A DNA stretch of 64,000 nt from Peromyscus leucopus (GCF_004664715.2 NC_051083.1:101151661-101215660); one strand, 5' to 3'; shown: positions 45,740 to 58,445, numbered from the stretch's first letter. Notes: a model not told the origin generated them from the letters alone. Numbers and translations: made by a program.

Positions 45740-46165
45740 AGGAACACTAAAGTCCATGAGTTCCTACTAGCTCAGGTCAGCTATCTCTGTGGGTTTCTCC
45801 ATCATGACCTTGGCCCCCTTTGCTCCTATAATCCCTCCTCCCTTTCTTCAACTGAACTCCAGGAGCTTGGCCAAGTGCTTGGCTCTGGGTCTCTGCATCT
45901 GCTTCCATCAGTCACTGGATGTAGGTTCTATGATGGCAATTAGGGTAGACATCAATCTGAGTACAGGGGAAGGCTAGTTCAAGTACCCTGTCCACCATTG
46001 CTGAGTCTTATCTGGGGACATACTTGTGAGTTTGTGGGGATTTCCATAGTTCCAGATTTCTCCCTAACCTTTTAATGGTTCACTCTGTCAAGATATCTCC
46101 TTCATTGCTCTCTTTTTCCTTCCCTCCCCCAACTCAGCCATCTCAAACCCTCATGTTCCCACCTC
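45740..46165 (-). mobile_element. L1 3' segment, inverted part of a second twin-primed L1
   Basis: Parallels the antisense 3' sequence at 44140-44490 (GTCAAGATATCTCCTTCATT; TGATGGCAATTAGGGTAGAC), then switches strand at about 46165. Confidence 0.65.
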
Positions 46166-46480
46166 CTCCATGGGACTGCACTAGGCCCTCTGAATGTGGG
46201 TGACAGCAGTGTGGCTTGACGTGTTTGTGGGTCTCCTGGCAATGAGACCAAGACTTATCCCAGGTACATGAACTGGCTTTTTAGAGCCCATTCCTTATGG
46301 TGAAATGCTTTACTCACCCATGATGCAGGGGGAGGGGCTTGGTCCTGCCCCAACTTGTTATGACAGCCTGTGTGAATACCCAAGGGAGTCCTTACCCCCT
46401 GTGAGGAGGGGATGGAGGTGGGATGGGGGAAGTGGGGGGGTTGGTATATAAAATGAAAAACATCTTAAGTAAAAAAAACA
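46166..46480 (+). mobile_element. L1 3' end, sense
   Basis: GGCAATGAGACCAAGACTTA, GGGAGGGGCTTGGTCCTGCC, a G-rich purine run and an A-rich tail; nearly the same as 13991-14172. Confidence 0.75.
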
Positions 46481-46489
46481 AGGTACACT

Positions 46490-47000
46490 AAATTATTTAA
46501 ATGGGAAGCAACAGCCTATAATTGTGGATAGCAATAAAATAAATGTAAAGAAATGCCAAGATAAAAAAGACATTGATCAGGAAGATAGGATGTAGCAACT
46601 GATGGGAGACAAGAGAAGCCTAGGGAGAAGGCTAAGTCAATGACAATTATGTAATTAAAACTTAGGTGACTAAATGGACTGAAAATACCCTAAATCCAAT
46701 ATAAAACATCAAGAAGTCAATGAAGATCTTCTGTGTGTCTCTATGAAGAGAACACCTCACACAGGCCTTTTCTGATGCACCCAACTTTATGTTAAATTGC
46801 CTCATTCCATCATTTCACAGTACCAGGTATCTTTTCATTTTAAGTGGAATTTAATACTAATTACTAATTCTGGAAATTTTGTTAATATCTGTGTGCTGTA
46901 CTATATAGTAAATGTCATGGAATGTGCTACAGTAATGCCTTGTATACCATAGACACAAAATGTGAAATTTATCTGAATATTTTTTAAAACATAAATGTTC
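46490..47000. other. unassigned stretch
   Basis: AT-rich, no gene seen. Confidence 0.4.
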
Positions 47001-47009
47001 CCCACCTTT

Positions 47010-47300
47010 AGCTAAGGAGCTTTTGGCAGTGATGGCTTGCGGAAGAAGGCAAGTCCATCTTCTTCAGTGGTGTTATCCCACGTAGGTTGACAGTGTTCCA
47101 GTAGATGGGCCAACACCCCACGGCATATGGGCAAAACCAATTGGACTCCCTGGGTTATTTAAAGAAAAGAGGACATGAAGGAATGAAGTCAGGAGAGAGG
47201 TAAGGTACAGGGATATTTAGAGGAGATGAAGGGAGAAGCAGGAGTGCATATGATTATAACATTTTGCATATATGCATTGAATTCTCAAACAATAAATAAG
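47010..47300 (+). mobile_element. L1 3'UTR fragment, sense
   Basis: AGGGAGAAGCAGGAGTGCAT, TTGAATTCTCAAACAATAAA and an A-rich tail fit a rodent L1 3' end. Confidence 0.55.
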
Positions 47301-47439
47301 AAATAAAAACTTTAAAACCTTAAAGAATCTACCCCCTATTACTGGCAAAAGAAAACTGTATACTTTTGTTTCAAGTGCTTCAAAATGTATAATTGTTAAT
47401 TTCCTCTGCCTTGGTCAGATAAAAATTGTAATATAATTT

Positions 47440-47590
47440 TGTGTATTTTATTAGTTCTTTGAGAATTTCATACAGCATGTTTTGGTCATATTCACTCTCA
47501 TACTCCCAACTTTTTCCTGACCCATCACCCTTCCTTTTCCACACAACTTTCTATCCTTTCTTCCAGATCAAAGCCAAGATATGTGTACTT
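47440..47590 (-). mobile_element. L1 3' end fragment, antisense
   Basis: TTTGAGAATTTCATACAGCA followed by pyrimidine-rich sequence; same opening as 21690 and 9620. Confidence 0.55.
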
Positions 47591-47955
47591 TTTTAACAAA
47601 AATTTTTTGAAATATTTTTTAGGTTATTCACTTATTCAATTAGTTTATGTACGGGTACACATTTGCTCACATTGCTCATAACTTAATATCATAATACATG
47701 ATTCTGTGTAAAATTTGGAAATTAAAATTATTTGTTACATTATAAGGACATGAGTCTGTAACAATTGTGCCTTGCCTGATACAGGTGAAAATAACTCAAA
47801 TGAATTTCACAGAGTCCAAGCATCTTGTTGTTACTGTTGAGGTGTTATTCCATACTTTGCAAAGCATCCTTGTTCTTCTCCATTCTTTTACTCAAAGAAC
47901 ACAGAAGCTAGCAGGAGTAAAAAGTAAGATACTTAGTCTTCCTACAACTTGATGT
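47591..47955. other. unassigned stretch
   Basis: No feature beyond a 61-codon frame without support. Confidence 0.4.
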
Positions 47956-47959
47956 GCCA

Positions 47960-48118
47960 TATTTTGTTGCTATTCATGGGAGGCCTGCCTTTTTCTGAAT
48001 AGATAAGGAAGAGAAGTAGATGGGATGGAGGAGGCAGAGGAGAAGTGGGGGGGGACTGGGAGGAGAGGAGGGATGGGAAACTGCAGTTGAGATGTTAAAT
48101 AAATAAATTTCTAAAAAC
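47960..48118 (+). mobile_element. L1 3' end, sense
   Basis: A G-rich purine tract (GGGACTGGGAGGAGAGGAGG) followed by GTTAAATAAATAAATTTC. Confidence 0.6.
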
Positions 48119-48164
48119 TTTAGAAAAAAGTTAAAAAGTTAACATTTTTTTTTTCCTTTGAAAT

Positions 48165-48255
48165 GTGTAGCCCAAGCTGGCCTCGAACTCACGATCCTCC
48201 TGCCTCCATCTACTTCAGCAAATCCTATCATCATATGCCACCACAAACAGCTAAA
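48165..48255 (-). mobile_element. B1/B4-type SINE fragment
   Basis: AGCCCAAGCTGGCCTCGAAC to ATATGCCACCACAAACAGCT is an eroded antisense 7SL-derived SINE. Confidence 0.7.
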
Positions 48256-48402
48256 AATCTGTGTCATATAGCAAGTTTTAAATTCTGAATCATTTGGTTG
48301 AAACTATTTGTCTTTTTAATTATAGTGAATTGTTTCATGGTTCACTTAATTTCCAATATAGTGTTCCATACTGACATCTTTTTAGGGAATACAGAACTAT
48401 TT

Positions 48403-48570
48403 TTTTTTTTTTTTTTTTTTTGGTTTTTTCGAGACAGGGTTTCTCTGTGTAGCTTTGCGCCTTTCCTGGAGCTCACTTGGTAGCCCAGGCTGGCCTCGAA
48501 CTCACAGAGATCCGCCTGGCTCTGCCTCCCGAGTGCTGGGATTAAAGGCGTGCGCCACCACGCCCGGCTT
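48403..48570 (-). mobile_element. B1 SINE, young-looking, with target-site duplication
   Basis: Antisense B1 with a pure T tail and a complete consensus body (GGATTAAAGGCGTGCGCCAC). ACAGAACTATTTTT flanks it on both sides (about 48389 and 48571). The 129-codon frame at 48342-48731 reads through it and is spurious. Confidence 0.95.
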
Positions 48571-48585
48571 ACAGAACTATTTTTT

Positions 48586-49575
48586 AGGAAAATTAACTTG
48601 CAATCCAAATGGTGGGTATGTTCCAATGATATGATTATTGAGAAGATAGAGAAAGTGATAAAGTTATACTTGATAATATTCAGTAGCACACATTTAAAAT
48701 AGATATTAAAAGGGATCTTTGTATAGATCAAGTAAAAATCACTATGTATCTGAGAAGAGACTTATACTCAGCATGGGAATAAGAAAAGAGCATTTGGAGA
48801 CCACCAAAAAAAAGTGATACGATTCATAATTTGTTTCACTTTCCCCATGGTCCTTTTATATAATGGTGAATATGCATAACAAGAATTTCACCATTGTAAC
48901 TATTTTAAATTATACAATCCAGGGGTATTTAGTTTAATCACAAAATTACTCAGCAATCACCACTATCCTGTCCCAGAATTTCTTCTCCCTTAAAGAAAAA
49001 CCCAAAACAGATAATTTTATTTTAAAACTTAGATTAGAGAACAATTCACTCTGGGATTAAAAACATTTAAGTATAGAAAAGACAGCTTCCTTTTGAAAAA
49101 AATTGAGGCTATCTATAAATTATCCAATCATTCCATTTTTTTTTTTGTCTCTGGACCTACCTCTTTATATGTAGACCACATATCAAAGCAGGTATCAGAG
49201 ACATGATTATCCACAGCCTGTTCATAAACATAGACTGACAGTAGACTTCAGTTTATTACATTAATTTGATTAAACACCACTCTTGATGTAAAAGAGGAGA
49301 ATCCCATTCAGAACACAGTATAAGACTCCACTGAGATAATGTACGTTGGTCATTAAAACTCATATGCATAAGAACCACAAACAAAGCCTAGGTGTGTGGA
49401 AATGGAAAGATATTCTTATAGTTATTGACTTAAAGGAGAGAAAAGAAGTTGGTGATAAAATGTTACACATTTTGCTGGAGTGGAGAGGTGGGTAATACAT
49501 AGGGTGAGGAAGGAAGGAGGGATAAATAATATTAAGGATGTTTTAAAAATCATTGTAGAAATATTTTATGTTTAC
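48586..49575. other. unassigned stretch
   Basis: AT-rich, no gene seen. Confidence 0.4.
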
Positions 49576-49580
49576 TTAAA

Positions 49581-49640
<60 letters not shown>
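49581..49640. repeat. (AT)n(GT)n microsatellite
   Basis: A compound run of 60 bp; the CVCVCV frame at 49589 comes from it. Confidence 0.96.
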
Positions 49641-49642
<2 letters not shown>

Positions 49643-50651
49643 AAATGGAGTTATGCCATATGGGATGATAAAGCTCCCCTTAAGAATCATAACCTATCTA
49701 ACACAAAGCCTAGTGCCCGCTATGGGAATCCTTCCATTGAGTTGTTGATCAGGGGGTCCAAGGCACTCCCTATCACCCTTGGTTGTCTCATAGAAATTGA
49801 AGATAAGACCCAATCCTTAAGACACCACACACTTCAGACTCAAGACATGGAGGAATCAAGGTGGAACTCTTATAGCATCAGAAGGTGCAATGCAAGCTCC
49901 TAACAAAAAAAAACAAAAAACAAAACAAAACAAAAAAAAACAATCAATCAGTAATCCTACCCAGGTGTAAGGCCTATGAAACACAGCAATGGCTGCTGGC
50001 CAGGCACAATATCTCTGGTGTGCAATAGTGGGACTTACAATCTTGGGGATCTCCAACAGCTGTATAATTGTGTTTAAGTCCTGTTCAATAGAAATGTATT
50101 CATGATCATTACTGAATACCTAGCCGAATACTTGTGGATGAAGAGTGCCATTTTCCTAAACTATCTAATTCCTAAATGCATTCTAAGTATTTATCCTTAT
50201 ACCTACAGGTAAGTGTAGCTCATTAAAGAAGGTTCATTTTTGCAGGAGATAGTAACTATCACAAAGATTCACAACTATCCAAAACACAAAGACCAAGTGA
50301 CAAGGGGTGCATGACCCCAATTGATCCATCCACAATGAGATCCTTAGAGCTAAAGTTCAGGGAAATTAACAGAAAAGGGGCAGAAAGATTACAGGATTCA
50401 GAGGATCGTGAAGTCTGCTGTGAGATAGTGTCTGTTAGACATGACAGGGAAGCTGCACCCATGGAATCTTAACAGTATGGTTGTTTAAATAAGACCTGCA
50501 TAATTACAACTCCAATTTACAAGCCAATGGATGGGGAAATTTCACAAGGCCCTGCCTTGAAAAGCTATAGGCAATGAATGGCTTTTGAGATAGAATCAGT
50601 TTTTTCTGGGGACAAATTCCGTGGTCGGTCACCCAATACCAAATAGTCAGT

Positions 50652-51038
50652 TGCTGTGGGATGGTCTGTATGTCAAATGCTCTGACTGGTCAATAAATAA
50701 AACACTGATTGGCCGGTGGTCAGGCAGGAAGTATAGGCGGGACTAACAGAGAGGAGAACTGAGAGAACAGGAAGGTGGCAGGAGACACTGCCAGCCGCCG
50801 CCATGACAAGCCCCATGTGAAGATGCCAGTAAGCCACAAGCCATGTGGCAAGGTATAGCTTTATGGAAATGGATTAATTTAAGTTACAAGAACAGTTAGC
50901 AAGAAGCCTGCCACGGCCATACAGTTTGTAAGCAATATAAGTCTCTGTGTTTACTTGGTTGAGTCTGAGCGGCTGTGGGACTGGCGGGTGGCAGAGATTT
51001 GTCCTGACTGTGGGCCAGGCAGGAAAACTCTAGCTATA
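50652..51038 (+). mobile_element. solo LTR, class II (ERVK-like), exact 6-bp target duplication
   Basis: Starts TGCTGTGGGATGG, contains AATAAAACACTGATTGGCC and AGGCAGGAAGTATAGGCGGG, and ends AACTCTAGCTATA. GTCAGT flanks it at 50646-50651 and 51039-51044. L1 3'UTR sequence resumes on either side, so it is a clean insertion. Confidence 0.9.
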
Positions 51039-51085
51039 GTCAGTCTTAAACACATGTATATACAGCATTAAATGGACTCAATAGG

Positions 51086-51088
<3 letters not shown>

Positions 51089-51127
<39 letters not shown>
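51089..51127. repeat. (TG)n microsatellite
   Basis: A TG run of about 39 bp. Confidence 0.95.
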
Positions 51128-51135
<8 letters not shown>

Positions 51136-51290
51136 CTAGTAATTGTAATGAAAGAAAGAGATTATTAATATGAGATGAAATAGGGGGGAAATAGAGACAG
51201 TTGGAGAGATGAGGAAGACTGGTGGGAATGAGATAAATACAGCATTCCCATAAGAAATTCTAAAAAAAACCCCAAAGTGTTATTTTAGAA

Positions 51291-52325
51291 TTTAGTGCTT
51301 CCTAACCAAAAGAAAAAAAAAGGATATCAGCAAAGCATCTAACATGCTAAAGAAATATTGCATGTTGGTTTGGAGAAGGAAAGAAAGAGAACAATAGAAC
51401 AGGAAGCAGATGGGGCTTTACAGTTTGAGACAGTAAAAGGCTTGGTGTAATGGAGGCTACAACACTCTCCACTGGATGTTTTTTTTTTCTTCAATGGTGC
51501 AGAGCAGTCTTGACTGCAACAGAAAGAGGAAAAGGAACTGATAATTGATTTTCTTTCCCAGTCACTGTGCAGGGCATTGTCTGCAGAAACCTACCAGATG
51601 GTCTGAGTGAGGAGGGAGATAAAGCATGATGATACGAGGGAATACAAATCAGTCATTTTTATTGCAGACTTGCTTGGAATTTGATTGGAAAGGCAAAGCA
51701 GCAAGGGGTATTTTAGTATGCATTTGCTATTGTTCTTTTGGGAGCCAATTTATTTTGCTATTTTACCTCAACCTCACAATTACACATAAAACCAAAGGCT
51801 CTCAGCAGAACTTTCTTAGCTTGTTGTCCCCAGAATGAGGTCAGATTTCATCTCCAGGTCAAGTTTTAATTCATTAGAAAAAAGAACAAGACCAAGGCTT
51901 TGAAACAAGTAGACCAGATGTTTAGAGTATATATCCCTGCAGTCTACACAAACTGTTTGTGAAGTTGGAATAGGCAGAAACTAGAACCATTCTACTGTAA
52001 TGTGCTTTTCACCATTTTTACAGACCAAAAACTCTGAAGTATTAACCTTCATGATGGCAATGACAGCTACATTTGCTTTCTCAGAACAGATCAGGATAAA
52101 GTGACTAAGGTAATCTTCAGTCTGAGAAGATATGTATGCTCCAACCTTTCTTTGTAATTGAATTGCTTAGAATTTGTAATGCATTTCAAAGCAAGGGGGC
52201 AGACAAAACTTTAAGGCTAGAAAACAATGCTGAATTAAACCTGGGGCCTTGGTTTGGGTTTATAAAGTGATAGACTGGGGAGATAAAGAATTTTCATTCT
52301 CTATACAGGGTAAGATAAAATTTTT
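51291..52325. other. unassigned stretch
   Basis: About 1 kb with no recognised repeat. The 70-codon frame 51626-51838 has no start context, domain or splice evidence. Confidence 0.4.
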
Positions 52326-52329
52326 AAGT

Positions 52330-52446
52330 TTTTCAAGTTTTCATGTATGATATTTTATTTAGATAATTTCACATTTCTTTCTCTTCCCTTCAATTCTTCT
52401 CATGTCATCCATCAACTACCTCTTAAATTTATGACCGCTTATTCTC

Positions 52447-52499
<53 letters not shown>

Positions 52500-53160
52500 T
52501 CTTTAGCATTACTCATATGCACATGTATTTAAGGCTGATGACTTGGAATTGACAACCTAAAGGGGTGCTCATGCCTAGAGAAGACTGAGTTCCCTTCTCT
52601 CAGTATCCATTAATTTTCAGTACCTCTTTTTCTAGGGTTGAAGCACTGAATTTCCCACATCCACTTTGGCATGTCAACTGGTGCTGTCATTGTGAAATAC
52701 AGTTTAGGCAACCATATTGTTGGGATTTTATGAGTTCACTTGTCTAGCACACATCCTGGTCCTCTGGCTTTTACAATTTTCCTTTTCTTCTTTTGTAATG
52801 TTCCCTGAGCCTTAGTCATAGGGGATGTGTTGTGATCTGTCAATTGAGGATGGGAGGCCTACAGTCAATTGTTCTCAGAATTTTGACTAGTTGTGAAATT
52901 TGTAATATCCTCCATCTGCTGCAAAGAGAAGCTTCTTTGATGAGGGGTGAGAGCTTATCTGTAGATGTAAGAATAAGCTTTTAGAATTAAGTTTTATATT
53001 ATGCCAGTTTAGGAAAGGGGTAGCTTTTCCTCTAGGATCTGTGGTTTCATCAGCCATGATTAGTGGGCTATGTTTACAGTGCAGGAAAGGTAGGCCTTTA
53101 TCTGGGGGCCTATACCAGCACTTTTCTCAAGGCTACAAAAAAATGCCATGCTCTTAGAAT
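52330..53160 (-). mobile_element. L1 3'UTR, antisense, with (CA)n
   Basis: Pyrimidine-rich 3' end, a CA run (52449-52496), then CATCCACTTTGGCATGTCAA and TTAGTCATAGGGGATGTGTT; matches the order at 29271-29960. Confidence 0.75.
52449..52496. repeat. (AC)n microsatellite
   Basis: A pure AC run of about 48 bp. Confidence 0.96.
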
Positions 53161-53865
53161 CCCTCATATTCCCTCTACCCACCACCATGGCATTCTAAGC
53201 AGGCATTACCAATTTCTTAAAATGCTAGAGTATCCAAATTGATTTGTTCCATTTCTCTCCAATAAAATTGTCATGCTTTCTTCTTAGACAAAACAGTTTA
53301 TAACCTAGGGTTAAGCAGAAAGGAATGTGGTTTAAGAATCTCTCATGAACACATATCAATCATTCTTAACCATTGGCATAGATGACTAAATTATTTAAAC
53401 ACAATTCTTATTAATACAAAAATATCACCAATCAACAGGTTTTAATTTGTCAACCCTTAGGAACATATTTAAGCCAATTATGATAAAATGGAGCTGAAGA
53501 CTAATATAAAGTCTAGTTATTCTTGAATGTTTTTCATCCTAAGATGCTTCTGGGTTTAGTTTCTTTTTCTTTAGTTCTTCATGTTGCTATAAGGCATAAT
53601 GTATAGATGAAGAATAAGATTAAGCAAGGATGTTTGAATTAATTTTTCTGAGATGTACAAACCAGGCAATACACAAGTGAGTGAGGGACATAAGCTAAAA
53701 AAATCAAACTGTGGAGAAAATACTCTCTCCAAGGACCAAGGAAATTATTCACCATGAGTTCATTTATTCCTTAAGCACAGCTAGTTTGGGGTAGTTTGGG
53801 GAAGAATCCCAGGGCATCTTACAAGGACAAATCTATGTATCATACAGTGGTTATTTGGGTATTTT
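53161..53865. other. unassigned stretch
   Basis: No feature recognised. Confidence 0.4.
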
Positions 53866-53868
53866 GCA

Positions 53869-53945
<77 letters not shown>

Positions 53946-53956
53946 CCTCCCTCTCT
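53869..53956. repeat. (CT)n microsatellite
   Basis: A CT run of about 70 bp followed by CCCT units. Confidence 0.96.
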
Positions 53957-53984
53957 TATGTATATGGATGGCTATGCAGTGATT

Positions 53985-54125
53985 GTAGAGGCCAAATGAG
54001 AATGTCAGATGCCCTGGTACTGTAGTTACTGACAGTTATGAGCTGCCATGTAGATGCTGAGAATTGAACCCAGGTCCTCTGGGAGAGAAGACCACGCTCT
54101 TAACCACTGAGCTATTTCCCCAGCC
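53985..54125 (-). mobile_element. B3-type SINE
   Basis: GAATTGAACCCAGGTCCTCT and TCTTAACCACTGAGCTATTT give the antisense head; the body ends near the CT run. Confidence 0.88.
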
Positions 54126-54171
54126 ACTATTTCTTCTTTTTCAATTACAGTTTTTGTTTGTTTATTTGTTT

Positions 54172-54243
54172 GCTGAGACAGGGTTTCTTTATGTAGTTTT
54201 GGTGCCTGTCCTGGATCTCACTCTGTAGACCAGGCTGGCCTCG
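54172..54243 (-). mobile_element. B1 SINE fragment
   Basis: GCTGAGACAGGGTTTCTTTA to GTAGACCAGGCTGGCCTCG, truncated at the end near 54243. Confidence 0.85.
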
Positions 54244-54407
54244 CAGTTTTAATTTTCACCCAAAATCTGGATTTTTGGAGACTCTAGTAGTAGGAATTCT
54301 GCTAAAAATGGGAAAAAGGTATTGTGTGTTAATTATGTGACACTATTGCACATATTATTGTTAATAATTGTAATATTATTATTAACCATATTTATATTAT
54401 TATTTTA

Positions 54408-54486
54408 TTTTTTATCAGTGTTTGGGATCAAACCCAGGCCTTCACACATGCCAGACATGTCCTCTATGACTGAGCTACCCCTCCAG
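54408..54486 (-). mobile_element. ID-type SINE
   Basis: GGATCAAACCCAGGCCTTCA and ATGACTGAGCTACCCCTCCA are the antisense tRNA-Ala-like ID core. It is a SINE, not a tRNA gene. Confidence 0.82.
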
Positions 54487-57050
54487 ACATACACACATTA
54501 TTTAATTTAATTCTCTGATACCAGGAGATAAGCATTTTATTACCTCCATTATGTAGATAACAAAAACTGCAGCTTAGGGAACCTATGTCTTCCCTAAAGT
54601 TATATGTTAGAATAAAAGAACACCAGTTGAAATCAAGGTCGGCTAGAGAAAATGTCTTCTCTAAATTCACTATATTAAAAATGGACATAGGTATTCTAGG
54701 AAGTGCACAAGATGATTTACTTGGTTCCTAGTGATTTACAGAAAAAATTTGTTTATTTAACTAAAAATATCCTCTTCCAAAATTTACCACAGTTTAGTAT
54801 CTATGCCAACACAGGCACTCTCACTAGATTCAAAATATGTACTGTCTATATTGTATGTGATATGCATAGCATGTACTGTATATGGTATATGTAATGCCTT
54901 GAAGGTGTGGCTTTTGACCTACTCCCACACTTTACAATTTCTTTGTTTACATTAAGTTCATTTTTGGATTGCATTGAGTTTAGAATGGACAAGTTGTTTT
55001 TTTAATGAAAACTTTTTATACATAATGCTAAATTCAAACATGGATAAGAAAATGTGGGCCTGAACATGTTTTTCATTAGACAGCAATGATTTTAAATGGT
55101 ACACTACTGTACTGTGTTGCTTCAGTAGGGGTATTAAGGGTCAACATTTTTCAGTGAACACTCTCTAACCCATTGAAAACTATTAAATCAATCTGTTTCT
55201 CCTTCAACCCCTTTTACAAGTCGTATTCTACAGTCATAATTTTCAGTTTTTTAAAAGTAATGTTCAGTATTTTTAAAGCCTTAAATGTAAGAGCTACACT
55301 GATCAATACTGGAACTGTAATTTCATTATCCTATTATCTTGAAGCAATGGGTTTTTGTGTATTAGCGTATGGGTGAACTTTTTAGAAATCATGAAGTTTG
55401 TTTTTTGTCGCATCTATTTTTTAGAGATTAACATTCTGGGTTTCCAGTCTACTGAAGCACTATGTTCAGGTTCTTTCCTTCAGCAAATTAAGATAATTAA
55501 ACAATGAAAGTTGTACATTGACACTTATAGGAACACAGACGTGTGTTTGAAAACACCCTTCCCACTTGACAAATAGCTGATGTGAGCCAATCTCAATAGT
55601 GTTTCTGCAGCCTCCCACCTGGTGGCAGCTTCTTGAATTGCATCAAGCATGCTTGTCCCAGAACTGAGGCACAGTTAATGCTCTACAGTGGCAGCAGTAC
55701 ATTTACACCACTGAGAGTAGATGGTCAATCAAAGTCGGACATATGAAGCAAGGAAATGCATACTTGGGAAGAACTGATATCACATGAGACCAGAGATAGG
55801 CTTCAGGAAGATATATTGCCAAGAAACAGCAATAATCTGGGAAGAAATTGGCAGAGGGCAATAGTCAGTCCAGGATAAAACTCGTTTTTAAGGGCAAAAT
55901 TACAAAAAGAATAGCCAATTATTATGTAAAAATTCAAGCAAACAATAATACACCTCACTTTCAAAAACGGATAACAAAATGAGATCATGATGTCATACAC
56001 CAAGTATAGAACTGTAAATGGAAGCATGGTGAGCTTTAATGACTTGAGCTGATTTCATGATCAGCTGTCAAGTTATGTACAGATATTAGGGACTTAGATA
56101 TATACCTAAAAATCATGTTTCTTGTGGCCCAGAGAGAGCAGTAGATTGCTGTTAAGTGACTTTGCACTGGGGCTTAGAAAGCAGGCTTAGAAAACTATGG
56201 TAAGGACTTCCTAATCAGAGTTTCTTGCTAATCACACTATGGAGGAATGGCAATCCATGCAATTCTTTTGGTATCTAAAAATGAAGTTGTCTCTGGTTAT
56301 GATAATTGGAAATGATTATTACTATCTCTTTTAAATCATATGACTATGTGAGATGAGACATTATTAGATCTGTCAGTGAAATTATATACCCTAGTTTATA
56401 TCTGTATGCCAGTTCTTTATGTGTGTGTGTGTGTGTGTGTGTGTGTACATAGATAGCCATGTGAATGTAGATATGAATGTATATTTATATAGCTCTAGAA
56501 TATATATGTATATGTATATATGTATGTATGGCTCTGTCTAATGAGTCTAATAAAAATGAACCTGAAGTACATATTGGCAGGCTAGCAAGTCAGCAAAGAG
56601 TTGATGCATCTTAAAAGTAGAGTTCTGTTTTCCATAGGAAGTACAAGTCTTTCTTCATTTATGGTTGTTAGTGTGATTGGGCTAAATGTACATATATTGT
56701 GGAAAACAATCTACTATATTCAAAGTCTCCCGATTTAAATGTTAATCTCATAGCAATGGTTAGACTAGTGTTTTATCAAATATCTGATTGTAGTGACCTA
56801 GCCAACCTGACACATAAATGTAGGCATCACTTGGTTGTTAGTATACTAATACACTTCAGTGAAATTTATCACTTACTCTGTGTTGGGCATCACACTAGAT
56901 CAATTAGAAAAGGGGAGGTGAGAGACTGAACTATCAACTTTAAGAGAATTTTACATTTTGAGCAATAAAACTGATGAACTTTGAAATTGATTCTGAATAT
57001 GACCACTTTTCATGATCAGTTCTCACTTGGATTGCAACAGCAGCTTTATA
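54487..57050. other. long unassigned stretch
   Basis: About 2.5 kb with no strong repeat match except a GT run (56424-56446) and AT-rich patches. Short frames (55173-55376, 55803-56027, 56699-56929) show no domains or splice logic. Confidence 0.45.
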
Positions 57051-57054
57051 ACTT

Positions 57055-57700
57055 GAGTGTTTTTGTTGTTGTTGTTGTTGTTGAGGTTAGAACGCAAACA
57101 CAGCATTTCTTCCCTCCCTTTCCTCCCTATGAACCCTCCCACACAACTCTCCTTGCTGTCTTTAAATTCATGGCCTCTTTTGTCATTTGCTGTTATTGCA
57201 TGTATATATGCATATACGTGTATATTCCAAAATATAACCTGCTCAGTCCATATAATGTTACTTGTAAGTATGTTTTGTTTTTGTTTTTGATACAAGCTCT
57301 CACTATATAGCCCTGGCTGTCCTAGATCTCACTATGTAGACCAGGCTGGCTTCGAACTCAGCAATCTGCCTGCCTCATCCTACTGAGTGCTGAGACTAAA
57401 GGTATGTGCCACAACACCCAGTACTTATATGTATTTTCAGGGTTGATCATTTGACACTAGCCAACCAATTGGTGTACTCTTCACTGAGGAAGACTGCCTC
57501 TGTTGCTCCCTGCTTTTCTCAATTACCTGTAGCTCTTTGGGTAGGGTTCAGGCCTTGTGGGCTTTCTCCATCTACTTTGTCGTGTCCATTGGTGTCACCC
57601 TTGTTCAGTTCTCGCTTTTAAGCTTTTATTCTTGAATGCCACTCCATGTACCATAGTATATTATGGATCAGTTAGATTCACTCTGTTAAAATATAGGTGG
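57055..57700 (-). mobile_element. L1 3'UTR, antisense, split by a B1
   Basis: A TTG run (57060-57082), CTATGAACCCTCCCACACAA, and after the B1 AGTGTTC-like sequence continuing to GTCCATTGGTGTCACCCTTG. Confidence 0.65.
57288..57422 (-). mobile_element. B1 SINE, diverged
   Basis: ATACAAGCTCTCACTATATA to AAAGGTATGTGCCACAACAC. Confidence 0.85.
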
Positions 57701-58069
57701 TTCATGTCATACTCTTGCTGAAAAACTCTCCACATCATTCTCCACTTCACTCAATGTTAAAAACCAATTTCTTCTGCTGGCCTACAAGGCTCTAGTTGAT
57801 TGCCCCGTTGTGTTGACTTATGTAATGCCTTCCAATTGTTTAACATAATTTTCACTACATTGCTCTTGATGTTCCACAAACCTGCTTGGCTGCACTTGCC
57901 TTGAGACTTTTGTACTATTGCCTCCGGTAAGGAACTTACATCCCTTGAAATTTCTTCATTCCATCCAGGCCCCAGTTTGAACACTAAGGCTCTAATGCTA
58001 TTCTAACTGAAACCTGCAATGACAACCTACCCCAAATTGATCCCTATTTTTTGCTATACTATATGATGA
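57701..58069. other. unassigned stretch
   Basis: The 75-codon minus frame 57757-57984 has no support as a gene. Confidence 0.4.
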
Positions 58070-58445
58070 TTTACATTCATTGTCAACTGACAGATTCTAG
58101 AATCATCTTGTAGACAGATTTCTGGACATGTTTGTGAGGGATTTCTAGGTTAGGTGAACTGAAATGCAAAGATACCGCATAACCATGGGCAGCACTGTTG
58201 CATAGGCTGGGTTTCTGGGTTGAACTAAAAGGAGAAATGAGCTTAGGCCAGCATACATCACTCTACATTATGATTGCAGAGTCAGTGTGACCGACCAGCA
58301 GCCTTTTGCTCTTCTCACTATAGCTTCCCTCCTATATTGGACTGTATTCTACTGGAACTGTCAGCCAATACCATAAGCCTTTTCTTACCTAAGATGCATT
58401 TGTCATGGATTTTATTATAGCAAACTGGAAAGTCATTAACGCAGA
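58070..58445 (+). repeat. rodent interspersed repeat
   Basis: TTGTCAACTGACAGATTCTA, GGGCAGCACTGTTGCATAGG and AACTGTCAGCCAATACCATA follow the order of the repeat interrupted at 4910-5525. Family name uncertain. Confidence 0.55.

Larger units (their letters stand above)
49680..51290 (+). mobile_element. L1 3'UTR, sense, split by a solo LTR
   Basis: GACATGACAGGGAAGCTGCA, GACCTGCATAATTACAACTC, and after the LTR AACACATGTATATACAGCAT and GGAGAGATGAGGAAGACTGG follow L1 3'UTR order. The LTR at 50652-51038 sits in the middle. A GT run (51089-51127) occupies the usual variable spot. Confidence 0.75.

Noticed and set aside
48342..48731. 129-codon minus-strand frame
   Set aside because: Its centre is the B1 antisense reading (WWRTPLIPALGRQSQADL type), which also recurs at 3452-3664, 1563-1748 and 7319-7606.
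54408..54486. tRNA-like gene
   Set aside because: The A/B-box-like text is the head of an ID SINE with the usual decay. The same holds for the B2/B3 heads at 40180 and 59479.
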